A DNA stretch of 64,000 nt from JADFXI01 sp963784135. Its GTDB lineage: Bacteria > Nitrospirota > Thermodesulfovibrionia > Thermodesulfovibrionales > Dissulfurispiraceae. Shown here one piece after another: positions 52,555-61,624 of the stretch. The DNA lies in the NCBI GenBank assembly GCA_963784135.1, contig CAWAQG010000004.1, positions 434,001 to 498,000 of the forward strand, read 5' to 3'. Below the pieces are notes generated by a model. The model was not told the origin of the DNA and did not search any database. It worked only from the letters and a program-made list of their open reading frames with translations. The translations under genes and the position numbers were made by a program. How positions within the stretch are numbered: position 1 is the first letter of the stretch; each line of letters opens with the position of its first letter.

Positions 52555-53472
52555 ATGTATATATATTTACCGGTTGCACACATGAGCATAAATATTTTTC
52601 TTGTAGTGGGACTCGGTTTGGGTATCGGGTTATTATCGGGGGCCTTTGGTTTAGGCGGTGGGTTTTTAATGACTCCTCTCTTGATGTCGCTCGGCATACC
52701 GCCGACAGTGGCTGCTGCTTCTGATAACAACCAAATCGTGGCATCAACGACCTCCGGAACCTATGCGCACTGGAGGCTGGGCAATATTGATTTCAAAATG
52801 AGCATGTTTCTGCTGGCGGGAACTTTTACCGGAAGTTTTGCCGGAGTTCAGATAGTAAAGGTCCTAAAGGCAATGGGGAATGCGGATTTCGCGATAAGGA
52901 TGTTATATGTGGTAATGCTCGGACTAGTAGGCGGGTATACCTTCATTGAAAGCTTTCTGAGTATGAGGAAAGGGAAAAGAGAAAAGGTAAAGACAGAAAA
53001 AAAGTCCGGGTTAGTAAGTTTTCTCAAATCCCTGCCTTTCCAGACCCATTTTAAGAAAGCAGGGGTCACCCATTCCGCGCTGCTGCCTTTTTCCGTAGGA
53101 GGGCTTGTGGGTACCCTCGGGGCCATGATGGGTCTCGGCGGCGGATTTATAATGATCCCTTTGTCAATTTATATATTGAGAATGCCGGTGTATGTGGCCG
53201 TAGGGACGAATCTTTTCCAGGAAATCTTCCTGTGTATGAATGCTACCTTTTTCCAGGCAATTACCAATCATACGGTGGATTTCATCGTTGCACTCCTGTT
53301 GCTGACGGGTTCAACGTTAGGGGCCCAGATCGGGGCCCGCTTTTCCGGCAAGTTAAAAGATGATCATGTTAAACTCATCATTGCAATGCTGATACTCGGA
53401 ACGTGGGTAAAGGTCGTTCTTGAAGTCACTTTGCAGCCTTCTACACTCTTATCTCTGGGAGGAGGTCACTGA
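52555..53472 (+). CDS. TauE/SafE-family membrane exporter
   Basis: 305 aa, eight membrane segments in two homologous halves: GLLSGAFGLGGGFLMTPLLM with AASDNNQIVASTTSGTYAHW, and GTLGAMMGLGGGFIMIPLSI with VGTNLFQEIFLC. Family substrates are sulfite, organosulfonates and similar anions; not determined here. ATG 52555 is chosen because GGAGGAG lies upstream (the frame opens at TTG 52531). The stop overlaps the next start (TGATG). Confidence 0.9.
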   Translation: MYIYLPVAHMSINIFLVVGLGLGIGLLSGAFGLGGGFLMTPLLMSLGIPPTVAAASDNNQIVASTTSGTYAHWRLGNIDFKMSMFLLAGTFTGSFAGVQIVKVLKAMGNADFAIRMLYVVMLGLVGGYTFIESFLSMRKGKREKVKTEKKSGLVSFLKSLPFQTHFKKAGVTHSALLPFSVGGLVGTLGAMMGLGGGFIMIPLSIYILRMPVYVAVGTNLFQEIFLCMNATFFQAITNHTVDFIVALLLLTGSTLGAQIGARFSGKLKDDHVKLIIAMLILGTWVKVVLEVTLQPSTLLSLGGGH

Positions 53473-54260
53473 TGAAAAGATTCAGGATTTTGCTGTTACT
53501 AATTTTCGGATTTCTGGGCTTAAATCTCGCGCTCTCGCAAGAGGCAGCGGCGTTATTGACGGTAAAGACAAGTCATGACCGAATAAACATAGATTTCTTT
53601 TATCACGGCACTGCCCTTAAAATCGGCGGGCTTTCCAACCCGGCAGACGCAGACCTGATTATCAAGATAACCTCCCCTGAAGGACTCCAGAGGTTGAGAA
53701 AAAAAATTAAGATGGCAGGGCTTTTATGGATGAATGGCGGAGAATTGAAATTTGAGCATTCTCCCTTGTTATATTTTCTTTGCAGCACGAGGAAATTAGA
53801 CGATATCCTGAGCCAGGAGGAGATGGACAGGTATAGTATCGGATATCCCGCCCTGAGCAAACATATAAATATAACTCCCGTGGCAAACGAGGATGAAAAA
53901 ACAAAATTCTTCAATGAATTTGTGAAATTCAAGGAGTCGTTGCATTTATATTCTATTCCGCCTCAAAAAATCTCTACGACTGTTAAAGACAGGGAACAGG
54001 ATTACTCTATCGAGGTTGATTGGCCGTACCAGGCGCCTCCTGATAATTATCTAGTTACCGTGTATGCCGTCAAAGATAAAAAGGTAATCGACAAGGCGGA
54101 GACAAATGTAGTTGTTGAACAGGTTGGGATTGTGAAGACATTATACGACATGGCACACAACCATGCAGCATTATACGGACTCATGTCCATATTTGGAGCG
54201 CTGATAGCCGGTTTTGTAGTCGCCGTTGTCTTCCCGAAGAAAGGCAAGGGCGGACATTAA
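53472..54260 (+). CDS. TIGR02186-like membrane-anchored periplasmic protein
   Basis: 262 aa. Signal peptide (residues 1-27), a beta-rich periplasmic domain (LTVKTSHDRINIDFFYHGTAL, IKITSPEG), and one C-terminal membrane helix (LYGLMSIFGALIAGFVVAVVFP) with a basic cytoplasmic tail. Length and layout agree with the TIGR02186/Alph_Pro_TM family, which is typically encoded beside TauE/SafE exporters, as here. Function unknown; probably an exporter accessory. Confidence 0.82.
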   Translation: MKRFRILLLLIFGFLGLNLALSQEAAALLTVKTSHDRINIDFFYHGTALKIGGLSNPADADLIIKITSPEGLQRLRKKIKMAGLLWMNGGELKFEHSPLLYFLCSTRKLDDILSQEEMDRYSIGYPALSKHINITPVANEDEKTKFFNEFVKFKESLHLYSIPPQKISTTVKDREQDYSIEVDWPYQAPPDNYLVTVYAVKDKKVIDKAETNVVVEQVGIVKTLYDMAHNHAALYGLMSIFGALIAGFVVAVVFPKKGKGGH

Positions 54261-54335
54261 TAATGGTAAATATGAAATGCAAGATTAAAGACGCAGTGTT
54301 TTTTAATTCTGATTTTTTGGAGGACGGAAAATAAT

Positions 54336-55193
54336 ATGTACGATAATATCCTTGTAGCTTTTGACGATTCGGAATTCAGCAAGGCTGCGCTTATGACTGC
54401 CCGGAACTGGGTAAAGAGACATGATGGAAGACTCTTTCTTGTCCATGCGGTCTATTTTAACGAAGAAGAATTCAAGTCTGCGCCGGAACAAAGAGAGATG
54501 CGTTTAAAACTTGGTAAAGAGATGTGTTACAAGACAAAAGAGGCAGTTTCAGCACAGTTCGGCAAAGATGTGGAATCCTTTGTCTGCGATGGTGAACCTC
54601 ATGAGGTTATTGTTGATATCGCAAAAGCACAGAATGCGGACCTCATTACGATGGGTACTCACGGCAGAAAGGGATTTAAAAAATTGTTCATGGGAAGCGT
54701 TGCCTCAAGGGTCATTGTAAGTTCACGATGTGATGTTCTGGTGGTGAAAAAAGTATCAAGTGAAGATGCAGGAAAATATAAATCCATTTTGCTCTGCTTT
54801 GACGGCTCGGAATTAAGCAAAAAGGCGCTTGACCGAGCCTGTGAGTTGTCAAAGGTTGAGGATGCGGAAATTACTGCGCTCTATGTGGTTCCACGCTACG
54901 AAGAAATAATAGAATTTTTTCCGACCAGCTTTTTTAAGGGAAACATTATGCATGATGCACAAGAGATCGTGGCAAAGGCAAAAAAGTTGGCTTTAGATCA
55001 GGGTGTATCAATAAAAACAGAAATAGCGGAAGGATATACGGCAGAAAAGATTATAGATACGGCCGGCAATATTGGAAGTGATCTGATTATCAGCGGGACC
55101 CATGGATGGAAAGGTATCGATAAGGCAATCATAGGGAGCGTTATAGAAAATGTGATTGTCCATGGCTGCTGTCCCGTATTGGTTGTGAAATGA
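54336..55193 (+). CDS. Tandem universal stress protein
   Basis: 285 aa, two UspA domains (about residues 1-140 and 147-285). Nucleotide motifs MGTHGRKGFKKLFMGSVAS and SGTHGWKGIDKAIIGSVIE are present. The stop overlaps the ClC start as ATGA, so the two proteins are translated together and may work together; USP domains are known to occur with ion transporters. Confidence 0.93.
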   Translation: MYDNILVAFDDSEFSKAALMTARNWVKRHDGRLFLVHAVYFNEEEFKSAPEQREMRLKLGKEMCYKTKEAVSAQFGKDVESFVCDGEPHEVIVDIAKAQNADLITMGTHGRKGFKKLFMGSVASRVIVSSRCDVLVVKKVSSEDAGKYKSILLCFDGSELSKKALDRACELSKVEDAEITALYVVPRYEEIIEFFPTSFFKGNIMHDAQEIVAKAKKLALDQGVSIKTEIAEGYTAEKIIDTAGNIGSDLIISGTHGWKGIDKAIIGSVIENVIVHGCCPVLVVK

Positions 55194-56764
55194 AAAAACC
55201 TGCGCATATAAAAAACTTACTGGAGCATTGGCATGATTTCCGGCTGAAGCTTTTTTTTGAAGGTATTTTGACCGGGGCTTTTGCAGGTGTGGTCGTTGTC
55301 TGTTTCAGACTTATGCTGGCCTGGACCGGTAAGGAACTGCCCAGGCTGTTCGCCTTTCTGCGGTCCAGTGCCTTTGGCTGGACCGCAGTATGGTTTGCTT
55401 GCCTTATTGTTATTGGCTCGATTTTGGCCTGGCTGATTAAGAAGGTCCCCATGTCCACCGGCAGCGGCATCCCCCAGGTGAAGGGCATCCTATCGGGACA
55501 TTTGGGAATGGACTGGCTTAAGGTAATCGGGGTAAAGTTTGCTGGTGGTCTATTGGGCATAGGGGCAGGTCTTTCCCTGGGTCGGGAAGGCCCTTCGGTG
55601 CAATTGGGGGCGGCGGCTGGTCAGGGGATCAGCCGGCTTTTGAGACGCTCCAGTATGGAGGAAAAGTATTTACTCACCAGCGGAGCCAGTGCCGGGCTGT
55701 CCGCAGCCTTTAACGCCCCCCTGGCCGGTGTGGTGTTTGCCCTGGAGGAACTGCATAAAAACTTTTCCCCGGTGGTGTTGGCCTCTGCTGTAGCCGCCTC
55801 GGTCACGGCGGATGTTGTCACCCGTTATGTTTTCGGGCAGGGTCCGGTGTTTGACTTTCACAATATTCCCCTGCTGCCCTTTCAGTATTACCTGTATGTT
55901 GTGGTTTTGGGTCTTATAGTAGGAGCTTTTGGGGTGTTGTTCAACTCGAGTCTGGGTAAATTTCAGATTTTTTACGAGAAACTACGCTTGCCTTCCCAAT
56001 TAAAGCCGGCCATTCCCTTGGTAGCAGCCGGGTTCCTCGGATTTGTCCTGCCCCAGGTGCTGGGTGGCGGCGACGGGTTAATCAATTCGTTGCCGCAAAT
56101 GAATTACACGCTAACTATACTACTGGTTATTCTTACGGGTAAATTTTTATTTACCATGTTAAGCTACGGCACGGGCGTCCCGGGCGGCATTTTTATGCCG
56201 CTTTTAGCCATCGGCGCTTTAAGCGGCAATGTGTACGGCAGCATTGTGGCCCAATATCTTCACGTTGACCCCCTTTATGTCAGCAACTTCATCATCCTGG
56301 CCATGGCCGCATACTTTAGCGCCATTGTCAAGGCACCCATAACAGGCAGCATCTTAATCATGGAAATGACAGGTAACATGGAGCAGCTCCTGCCTTTAGT
56401 TACCGTTTGCATGTCCGCCTATATTGCCAGTGATGTATTGAAAGGCAAGCCTATTTATGATGTTTTGTTAAATCGAATTTTGGCTAAGCAAAGACCGGCT
56501 AAAAAGCCAAGTCCTCAGGAGCATGATGAGGAAAAGCACATTTTAGAAAAAGTGGTTTGCCTGGGGGCGCCGGTTTGTAACAGAAAAATATATGATATTG
56601 AGTTGCCGGAGAACTCTGTTCTGGTAGGTATCAGACGGGGGGATACAGAGTTGATCCCGGCTCCTGATACCGTGGTTTGTCCCGGGGATTATTTGATTGT
56701 GCTGTCCGGGACAGCGGCGCTTTCCCGGGTGCACTCCTGCTTGGAGAAACTGGCCGGGGAATAA
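55190..56764 (+). CDS. ClC-family chloride transporter with TrkA-C domain
   Basis: 524 aa. ClC membrane domain with the chloride-binding signatures GSGIPQVKG, GREGPSVQLGA (containing the gating glutamate, which suggests a Cl-/H+ exchanger) and GTGVPGGIFMPLL, then a C-terminal RCK_C/TrkA-C regulatory domain (about residues 440-524: IYDIELPENSVLVGIRRGDT..VVCPGDYLIVLSG). Codon choice looks different from the neighbours (many CCC, GGG and CTG codons), which may indicate acquisition from another phylum; not quantified. Last gene of the operon. Confidence 0.94.
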   Translation: MKKPAHIKNLLEHWHDFRLKLFFEGILTGAFAGVVVVCFRLMLAWTGKELPRLFAFLRSSAFGWTAVWFACLIVIGSILAWLIKKVPMSTGSGIPQVKGILSGHLGMDWLKVIGVKFAGGLLGIGAGLSLGREGPSVQLGAAAGQGISRLLRRSSMEEKYLLTSGASAGLSAAFNAPLAGVVFALEELHKNFSPVVLASAVAASVTADVVTRYVFGQGPVFDFHNIPLLPFQYYLYVVVLGLIVGAFGVLFNSSLGKFQIFYEKLRLPSQLKPAIPLVAAGFLGFVLPQVLGGGDGLINSLPQMNYTLTILLVILTGKFLFTMLSYGTGVPGGIFMPLLAIGALSGNVYGSIVAQYLHVDPLYVSNFIILAMAAYFSAIVKAPITGSILIMEMTGNMEQLLPLVTVCMSAYIASDVLKGKPIYDVLLNRILAKQRPAKKPSPQEHDEEKHILEKVVCLGAPVCNRKIYDIELPENSVLVGIRRGDTELIPAPDTVVCPGDYLIVLSGTAALSRVHSCLEKLAGE

Positions 56765-56804
56765 AGCACATTATCTGTAGTTGGCGCGCGGCCGACTATG
56801 TTAT

Positions 56805-58199
56805 ATGAAGATAGAAAATAAGATCATACTTTCCAATGCATTCAATATCGGACTGATTTTGCTGATAGGCCTTTTTGCAATTCAGAATCTCAATCTCATA
56901 CTTACGAAGCTGAGATTTGTTGAGATAGCAGATGATCTGAATGCTTCTTTTCTCGAAATGAGGATTATAGAGAAAAACTATATTATTTACCAAAAGCGGG
57001 ATTTTCTTTTAGATGTCACGGAGAAGATGGATAGCGCCGAGCAATTGCTGGATAGCGCCGGCAAGGACATTATTCGTGCTGTCGGCGAGAACAACTTTGT
57101 ATTGCTTAAATCACATTTGAAACATTATTCTGATGTTGTGAATGAAGCGCAGAAAAGCTCTCACAGCGATAGCTCCCTGAACGAAAGGTTCAGAACGGAA
57201 GGAAAGAAGTTGCGGGAATTCTCAAACACGATTACCAGACTTGAGCGTCAGCGCGTTAATGACATCATCGCCAGTTCCAAGCACTTACTTTTTTACTCAT
57301 TCGGGGCGATTCTTGTATGTGCCCTTTTTGGGAGTCGTTTTATATCACAGAGGATAGTGCATTCGCTAAGGGAGATAGAGAAGCTTGCAAAATCAATATC
57401 TCTCGGCAATTTCAACAGAATCGAGGGCGCAATTCCGGATGATGAAATCAGTTCGGTTATGGCGGCAATAAATTCCATGTCGGAAGAACTGCGGCTCCGT
57501 GAAGAAGCTCTTATCCAGTCCAAGAAGCTCGCTTCCCTTGGTATCCTTACTGCCGGTGTGGCACACGAATTGACTAATCCCCTTAATAATATTTCCATGA
57601 TAGCACAGACCTATATGGAACTCTATGATGAACTGGACAGGTCCCAGAAGATTGAATTCATGAACAAGGTGGAGAACGAGACCGGGAGAATAAAAGAGAT
57701 TATCAGAAACCTCCTTGATTTCTCAAAACCAAAAGAGGCCAATCTGAAAGAGACGGACATCTATACAGTAATGCAAAAGACGCTAAATCTTATGCAGAAC
57801 ATGCTCGACATTTCTAATATCGAAACTAAACTGAACTTTGTCCGGGACCTTCCCCATGTCTATAGCGATGAGCATCAGATACTGCAGGTCATGGTGAATC
57901 TTGTAACCAATGCAGTTCAGACAATGCAGGAGGGCGGGACGCTCTTTATGGCTACAAGGCGTGGAAGCGGCGGGGATTCTGTGGAGATCAAGGTCATGGA
58001 TAACGGAAAGGGCATACCCCCTGAACTCTTGCCTCACATATTCGACCCGTTCTTCAGCACCAAGGGAGAGGAGGGGACAGGACTGGGACTATTTGTCAGT
58101 TACGGAATTATCAAGAACCACAAGGGAGATATAAGGGTGGAAAGCAAGGTAGGAGTCGGCACCACATTTACAATAGAATTGCCTGTTTACAAAGGGTAA
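56805..58199 (+). CDS. Membrane sensor histidine kinase (HBM-like sensor)
   Basis: About 464 aa. Membrane segments near residues 10-30 and 165-185, a helical sensor domain with FLEMRIIEKNYIIYQ, HAMP-like linker, phospho-His in TAGVAHELTNPLNNI, HATPase with NLVTNAVQTM, VMDNGKGIP and GTGLGLFVSYGII. ATG 56805 is preferred to TTG 56781 since the protein then opens directly into the first membrane helix. Third kinase of this design in the window; likely partner is the lone receiver 76 bases downstream. Confidence 0.92.
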   Translation: MKIENKIILSNAFNIGLILLIGLFAIQNLNLILTKLRFVEIADDLNASFLEMRIIEKNYIIYQKRDFLLDVTEKMDSAEQLLDSAGKDIIRAVGENNFVLLKSHLKHYSDVVNEAQKSSHSDSSLNERFRTEGKKLREFSNTITRLERQRVNDIIASSKHLLFYSFGAILVCALFGSRFISQRIVHSLREIEKLAKSISLGNFNRIEGAIPDDEISSVMAAINSMSEELRLREEALIQSKKLASLGILTAGVAHELTNPLNNISMIAQTYMELYDELDRSQKIEFMNKVENETGRIKEIIRNLLDFSKPKEANLKETDIYTVMQKTLNLMQNMLDISNIETKLNFVRDLPHVYSDEHQILQVMVNLVTNAVQTMQEGGTLFMATRRGSGGDSVEIKVMDNGKGIPPELLPHIFDPFFSTKGEEGTGLGLFVSYGIIKNHKGDIRVESKVGVGTTFTIELPVYKG

Positions 58200-58274
58200 A
58201 TGAGTGAATGAGTAAATGCAATAAATGGGGAAATAATAGTCTTATTGACCCATTTACTATAGGGGGGAGGTTTA

Positions 58275-58640
58275 ATGAGCGACTACAGAATTATGATTAT
58301 TGATGATGAGAAAATTGTTTGTGACATGTCCAGACTGTCCCTGGAGCAGGAAGGATATGCAGTCGAGACTTTTTTAAACGGAGAAAGTGCTCTGGCGCGA
58401 CTTGGCGAGCAGAAATTCGATGTTGTCGTTACCGACTTTAAAATGAAAGGAATCGACGGCATGGAGGTGCTCAGGACCATAAAAAATCTTTACCCTGATA
58501 CCAGGGTAATCATGATTACCGCATTTGCCAACCTTGATACGGCTATAGAGGCTTTAAGGGCAGATGTGCATGATTTCTTCCCCAAGCCTGTAAAGATAAA
58601 GGAACTCAAGGCGTCTATACAGAGGGCGTTGAGTCGTTAA
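58275..58640 (+). CDS. Lone receiver response regulator
   Basis: 121 aa, receiver only: IMIIDDEKIVCDMS, phospho-Asp in FDVVVTDFKMKGIDG, Thr in MITAFA, Lys in DFFPKPVKIKEL. GGGGGGAGG precedes the ATG. The stop is 2 bases before the PPDK-like gene, suggesting that the phosphorylated receiver controls that protein by direct contact, since neither has a DNA-binding domain. Confidence 0.92.
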   Translation: MSDYRIMIIDDEKIVCDMSRLSLEQEGYAVETFLNGESALARLGEQKFDVVVTDFKMKGIDGMEVLRTIKNLYPDTRVIMITAFANLDTAIEALRADVHDFFPKPVKIKELKASIQRALSR

Positions 58641-58642
58641 TT

Positions 58643-61327
58643 ATGAGAGATTTGATGGCCCATGTTCTGGCAAAAGGGAAAAATCTGATCAGGAAGGCTT
58701 TTGACGCTGACTATGTGACTTTTAAGGTCATGTTCTCCCGCTTCAGACAGGTCCTCGAAAATCATAACAGGGCGATTGAGATTATTGCTGACATGGGTGA
58801 CAAACTCGGGGGGGACTATCTCTTTGATATCTCCTATACCAGGAGCGCCTATGCCGGACTGTACGATACACTGACAGCGTCTCTCTCAAGCTTCGAAGTG
58901 CTTACTCAGAATAAGTATCCCAAACTAAGAGAAGTATTTGACCGTATCGACAATGAAATCAGGTTGCACGTTCGCGACGGGGTCCCCGAAAAGTCGCAGA
59001 CTTTTGGGGGTGCGGACGGGGTCCCCGAAAAGTCGCAGACTTTTGGGGGTGCGGAAAAATCGCAGACTTCACGGTTAAGCGAATTTGTGCTGCCCTATAC
59101 CGCTATTGCCGGGAGCATGATAGACGAAGTAGGTGGGAAAAATGCAAATCTTGCTGAATTAAAAAATAACGTTGATCTTAACATACCCGAGGCGTTTGCC
59201 ATAACTGCGTTTGCATATGATGAATTTATGCGTCACAACAAAATCGGCGAAGCGGTTTCATATCTTGACAGGAACAGTCCGCACGCTGAGGCCTATAGAG
59301 AAATTTATAATTCGATCCTGATCGGTGAGGTGCCTCCAGGCCTTCAATACGCGATAGATAAAGCCGTCTTGATGTTAAGAGAGAAATACGGTGACAAATA
59401 CTCTATCGCGGTCCGCAGCAGCGCCGAAGCGGAAGACACTGAATTGTCCTTCGCGGGACAGTTTGATACTGTTCTGAATGTGCCGTTGGAGACCAGCGCG
59501 GTGCTGGAAGCATACAGACGGGTCATTGCAAGCCTGTTTTCGGCCAAGGCCGTGGCATACCAGCGGCAATCCGGGCTCGATGTCGGAAGCATAAAAATGG
59601 CTGCCGCTTGCGTGCTCATGGTTGACGCAACTGCCAGCGGGGTTGCCTATTCAACAAATCCGAATGGCGATGGCAGCACGATGATTATAAATGCAACATG
59701 GGGGCTTGGCGCCTCGGTGGTTGAAGGTCAAACAGATGCAGATTTTTACCTCGTAAGAAAAGGTACGACTCCAGAAATAGTAACTAAACGGTTCGGCAAA
59801 AAAGACTCTATGATTGTAAGCCGCAAAGAGGGGGGCATAGTTACGGCGAAAACTCCTGCTGCAATGACCGAAAAGAATTCTTTGACGGACGTACAGGCCC
59901 TGGAACTCGCAAGACAGGCTATGCAAATTGAAAACTACTTCAGGCAGCCTCAGGATATTGAATGGGCTATAGACAGGGATGGCAAAATATTCATACTGCA
60001 GGCGAGACCATTACGCATAGCGACGAGAGTTAATCCAAAGACGCAAGGCGTAAAGCGTCATGCGTCAAGTGCTCCTGCTCCTGAAAGTCCGAAAATCCTT
60101 ATGCAAACCGGAGGTCTTGCAGTACAGAAGGGCGCCGGTTCGGGCAGGGTTTTTATTTTCAAACATGCTGACGGGCTTGCGAGCTTTTCCAAGGGAGATA
60201 TCCTTGTTGCAAGAAACGACTCATCTGATTTTATCCGGGTTATGCCTTACGCCTCGGCAATCATTACAGATATTGGATCGCTGACAAGTCATATGGCTTC
60301 GCTTTGCAGGGAATTCAAGGTACCTGCGTTTGTCAATGCGGGTCACGCAACACAGGTGCTTCAGCATGGTCAGTACATTACTGTAACTGCGGATGATGAA
60401 GATACGCTGACCGTATATGACGGAATAGTTCCCGAGGCGCTCGAAAATTCGCTCCCAGGCGCGGCGTCGATGGAAGATATATACGAGTTCCGAAAAAAGA
60501 GATTCATACTGAGATATATTTCTCCTCTCAACCTGTTAGATCCGTTGATAAAAGAATTTACTCCTGAAGGTTGTAAGACAATGCACGATGTCCTTAGGTT
60601 TATACACGAGAAAGCCGTGATGGAGCTTATAGACAATGCACTGCGCGGACTGAGGGGACATGAGGCAATGAAGTTGGAACTGCCAATACCTACCGGAATT
60701 ATTGCAATGGACATTGGAGGAGGTCTGGATAGAACCGTGAATAAGTCAGCCTCCGCACGTGGTAGTGACAACGTTACTTTCGAACAGATCGCTTCCATAC
60801 CGCTCAGGGCGGTTCTCAGGGGAATGATGCAGCCGGGGGCCTGGAATACCGACCCTGTTTCATTGACAGCAAGTGATTTCCTCTCGAGTATGACGCAGAT
60901 GCCCGACATTGTCTCCGGCAACGGCAGTTTCGCGGGGAGCAATATCGCTGTTATCTCGCATGAATACCTTAACCTGAGCCTCAGGCTCGGCTATCATTTT
61001 AATATGCTGGATTGCTACTGCAGTGAAACCGCAAGGGACAACCATGTCTACTTCCGTTTTAACGGCGGGGCCACGGATATGGTAAAAAGGTCGAGAAGGA
61101 TAGAGCTTCTTTCGATTGTATTAAAAGAACTCGGGTTCAATACAAAATCAAATGGAGATCTTATTATCGGGCGGCTTGCAAATATAAGACGGGATGACCT
61201 TGAGAAGATACTCGATAGCATCGGCAGGTTGATTGCTTTTACAAGACAACTCGACGCTGTTTTGCATAATGACGGCGATGTTGAGCATTATGCAAAGAAT
61301 TTTCTGCAAGGGAATTATGAGCTATAG
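58643..61327 (+). CDS. Pyruvate phosphate dikinase/PEP synthase-like phosphotransferase
   Basis: 894 aa. N-terminal helical region (1-110); linker with a 13-residue repeat; PPDK_N ATP-grasp domain (about 150-465: SMIDEVGGKNANLAELK, SIAVRSSAEAEDTELSFAGQ, DIEWAIDRDGKIFILQARPL); phosphohistidine swivel domain (about 490-610) with the likely catalytic His in IGSLTSHMASLCREFKVPAF; then about 290 residues of unknown type. The PEP/pyruvate TIM-barrel domain of true PpsA/PPDK is absent, so the phosphate acceptor is unlikely to be pyruvate. It is encoded directly after a lone receiver. ATG 58643 or 58655. Confidence 0.85.
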   Translation: MRDLMAHVLAKGKNLIRKAFDADYVTFKVMFSRFRQVLENHNRAIEIIADMGDKLGGDYLFDISYTRSAYAGLYDTLTASLSSFEVLTQNKYPKLREVFDRIDNEIRLHVRDGVPEKSQTFGGADGVPEKSQTFGGAEKSQTSRLSEFVLPYTAIAGSMIDEVGGKNANLAELKNNVDLNIPEAFAITAFAYDEFMRHNKIGEAVSYLDRNSPHAEAYREIYNSILIGEVPPGLQYAIDKAVLMLREKYGDKYSIAVRSSAEAEDTELSFAGQFDTVLNVPLETSAVLEAYRRVIASLFSAKAVAYQRQSGLDVGSIKMAAACVLMVDATASGVAYSTNPNGDGSTMIINATWGLGASVVEGQTDADFYLVRKGTTPEIVTKRFGKKDSMIVSRKEGGIVTAKTPAAMTEKNSLTDVQALELARQAMQIENYFRQPQDIEWAIDRDGKIFILQARPLRIATRVNPKTQGVKRHASSAPAPESPKILMQTGGLAVQKGAGSGRVFIFKHADGLASFSKGDILVARNDSSDFIRVMPYASAIITDIGSLTSHMASLCREFKVPAFVNAGHATQVLQHGQYITVTADDEDTLTVYDGIVPEALENSLPGAASMEDIYEFRKKRFILRYISPLNLLDPLIKEFTPEGCKTMHDVLRFIHEKAVMELIDNALRGLRGHEAMKLELPIPTGIIAMDIGGGLDRTVNKSASARGSDNVTFEQIASIPLRAVLRGMMQPGAWNTDPVSLTASDFLSSMTQMPDIVSGNGSFAGSNIAVISHEYLNLSLRLGYHFNMLDCYCSETARDNHVYFRFNGGATDMVKRSRRIELLSIVLKELGFNTKSNGDLIIGRLANIRRDDLEKILDSIGRLIAFTRQLDAVLHNDGDVEHYAKNFLQGNYEL
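58976..59053 (+). repeat. Duplicated 39-bp hairpin repeat inside the PPDK-like gene
   Basis: Two exact 39-base copies (58976-59014 and 59015-59053), each encoding DGVPEKSQTFGGA, and a partial third copy after 59054. Each contains the palindrome CCCGAAAAGTC-GCA-GACTTTTGGG, so it is a REP-like hairpin inserted in frame. Confidence 0.9.
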
Positions 61328-61441
61328 CACTATCTTATCTTTTTGAAGTTTTCACCTGGGCCGGTGCTACCCCTTTTTGTTGCATTCTTTTGAAGAATTT
61401 TCTATTATCTAATATTGACCGTCACTGTTTAACTTGATAAT

Positions 61442-61589
61442 CCCTGTAGCTTGCTGCAGGGTTGCCGGATTTCTGTCATTCCGGCTTGACCGGAATCGTT
61501 TTTTCGGATGGAACAACTCGATTCCCGACAAGTGGGAATGACAAAAAGGAAGATTGTAGCTTTTAGATAGCCCGTGGTCTTGCCACGGG
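61442..61589. repeat. Cluster of repeat hairpins upstream of the HtrA gene
   Basis: Three elements: CCCTGTAG-CTTG-CTGCAGGG (61442-61461); a facing GTCATTCC...GGGAATGAC pair (61475-61542), of the type found in the MITEs at 15.9 and 63.2 kb; and CCCGTGG-TCTTG-CCACGGG (61571-61589), similar to the hairpin before pheS. Confidence 0.7.
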
Positions 61590-61624
61590 GAGATTCACTG
61601 CCGCGTTTATAATTAGGGAGGACT

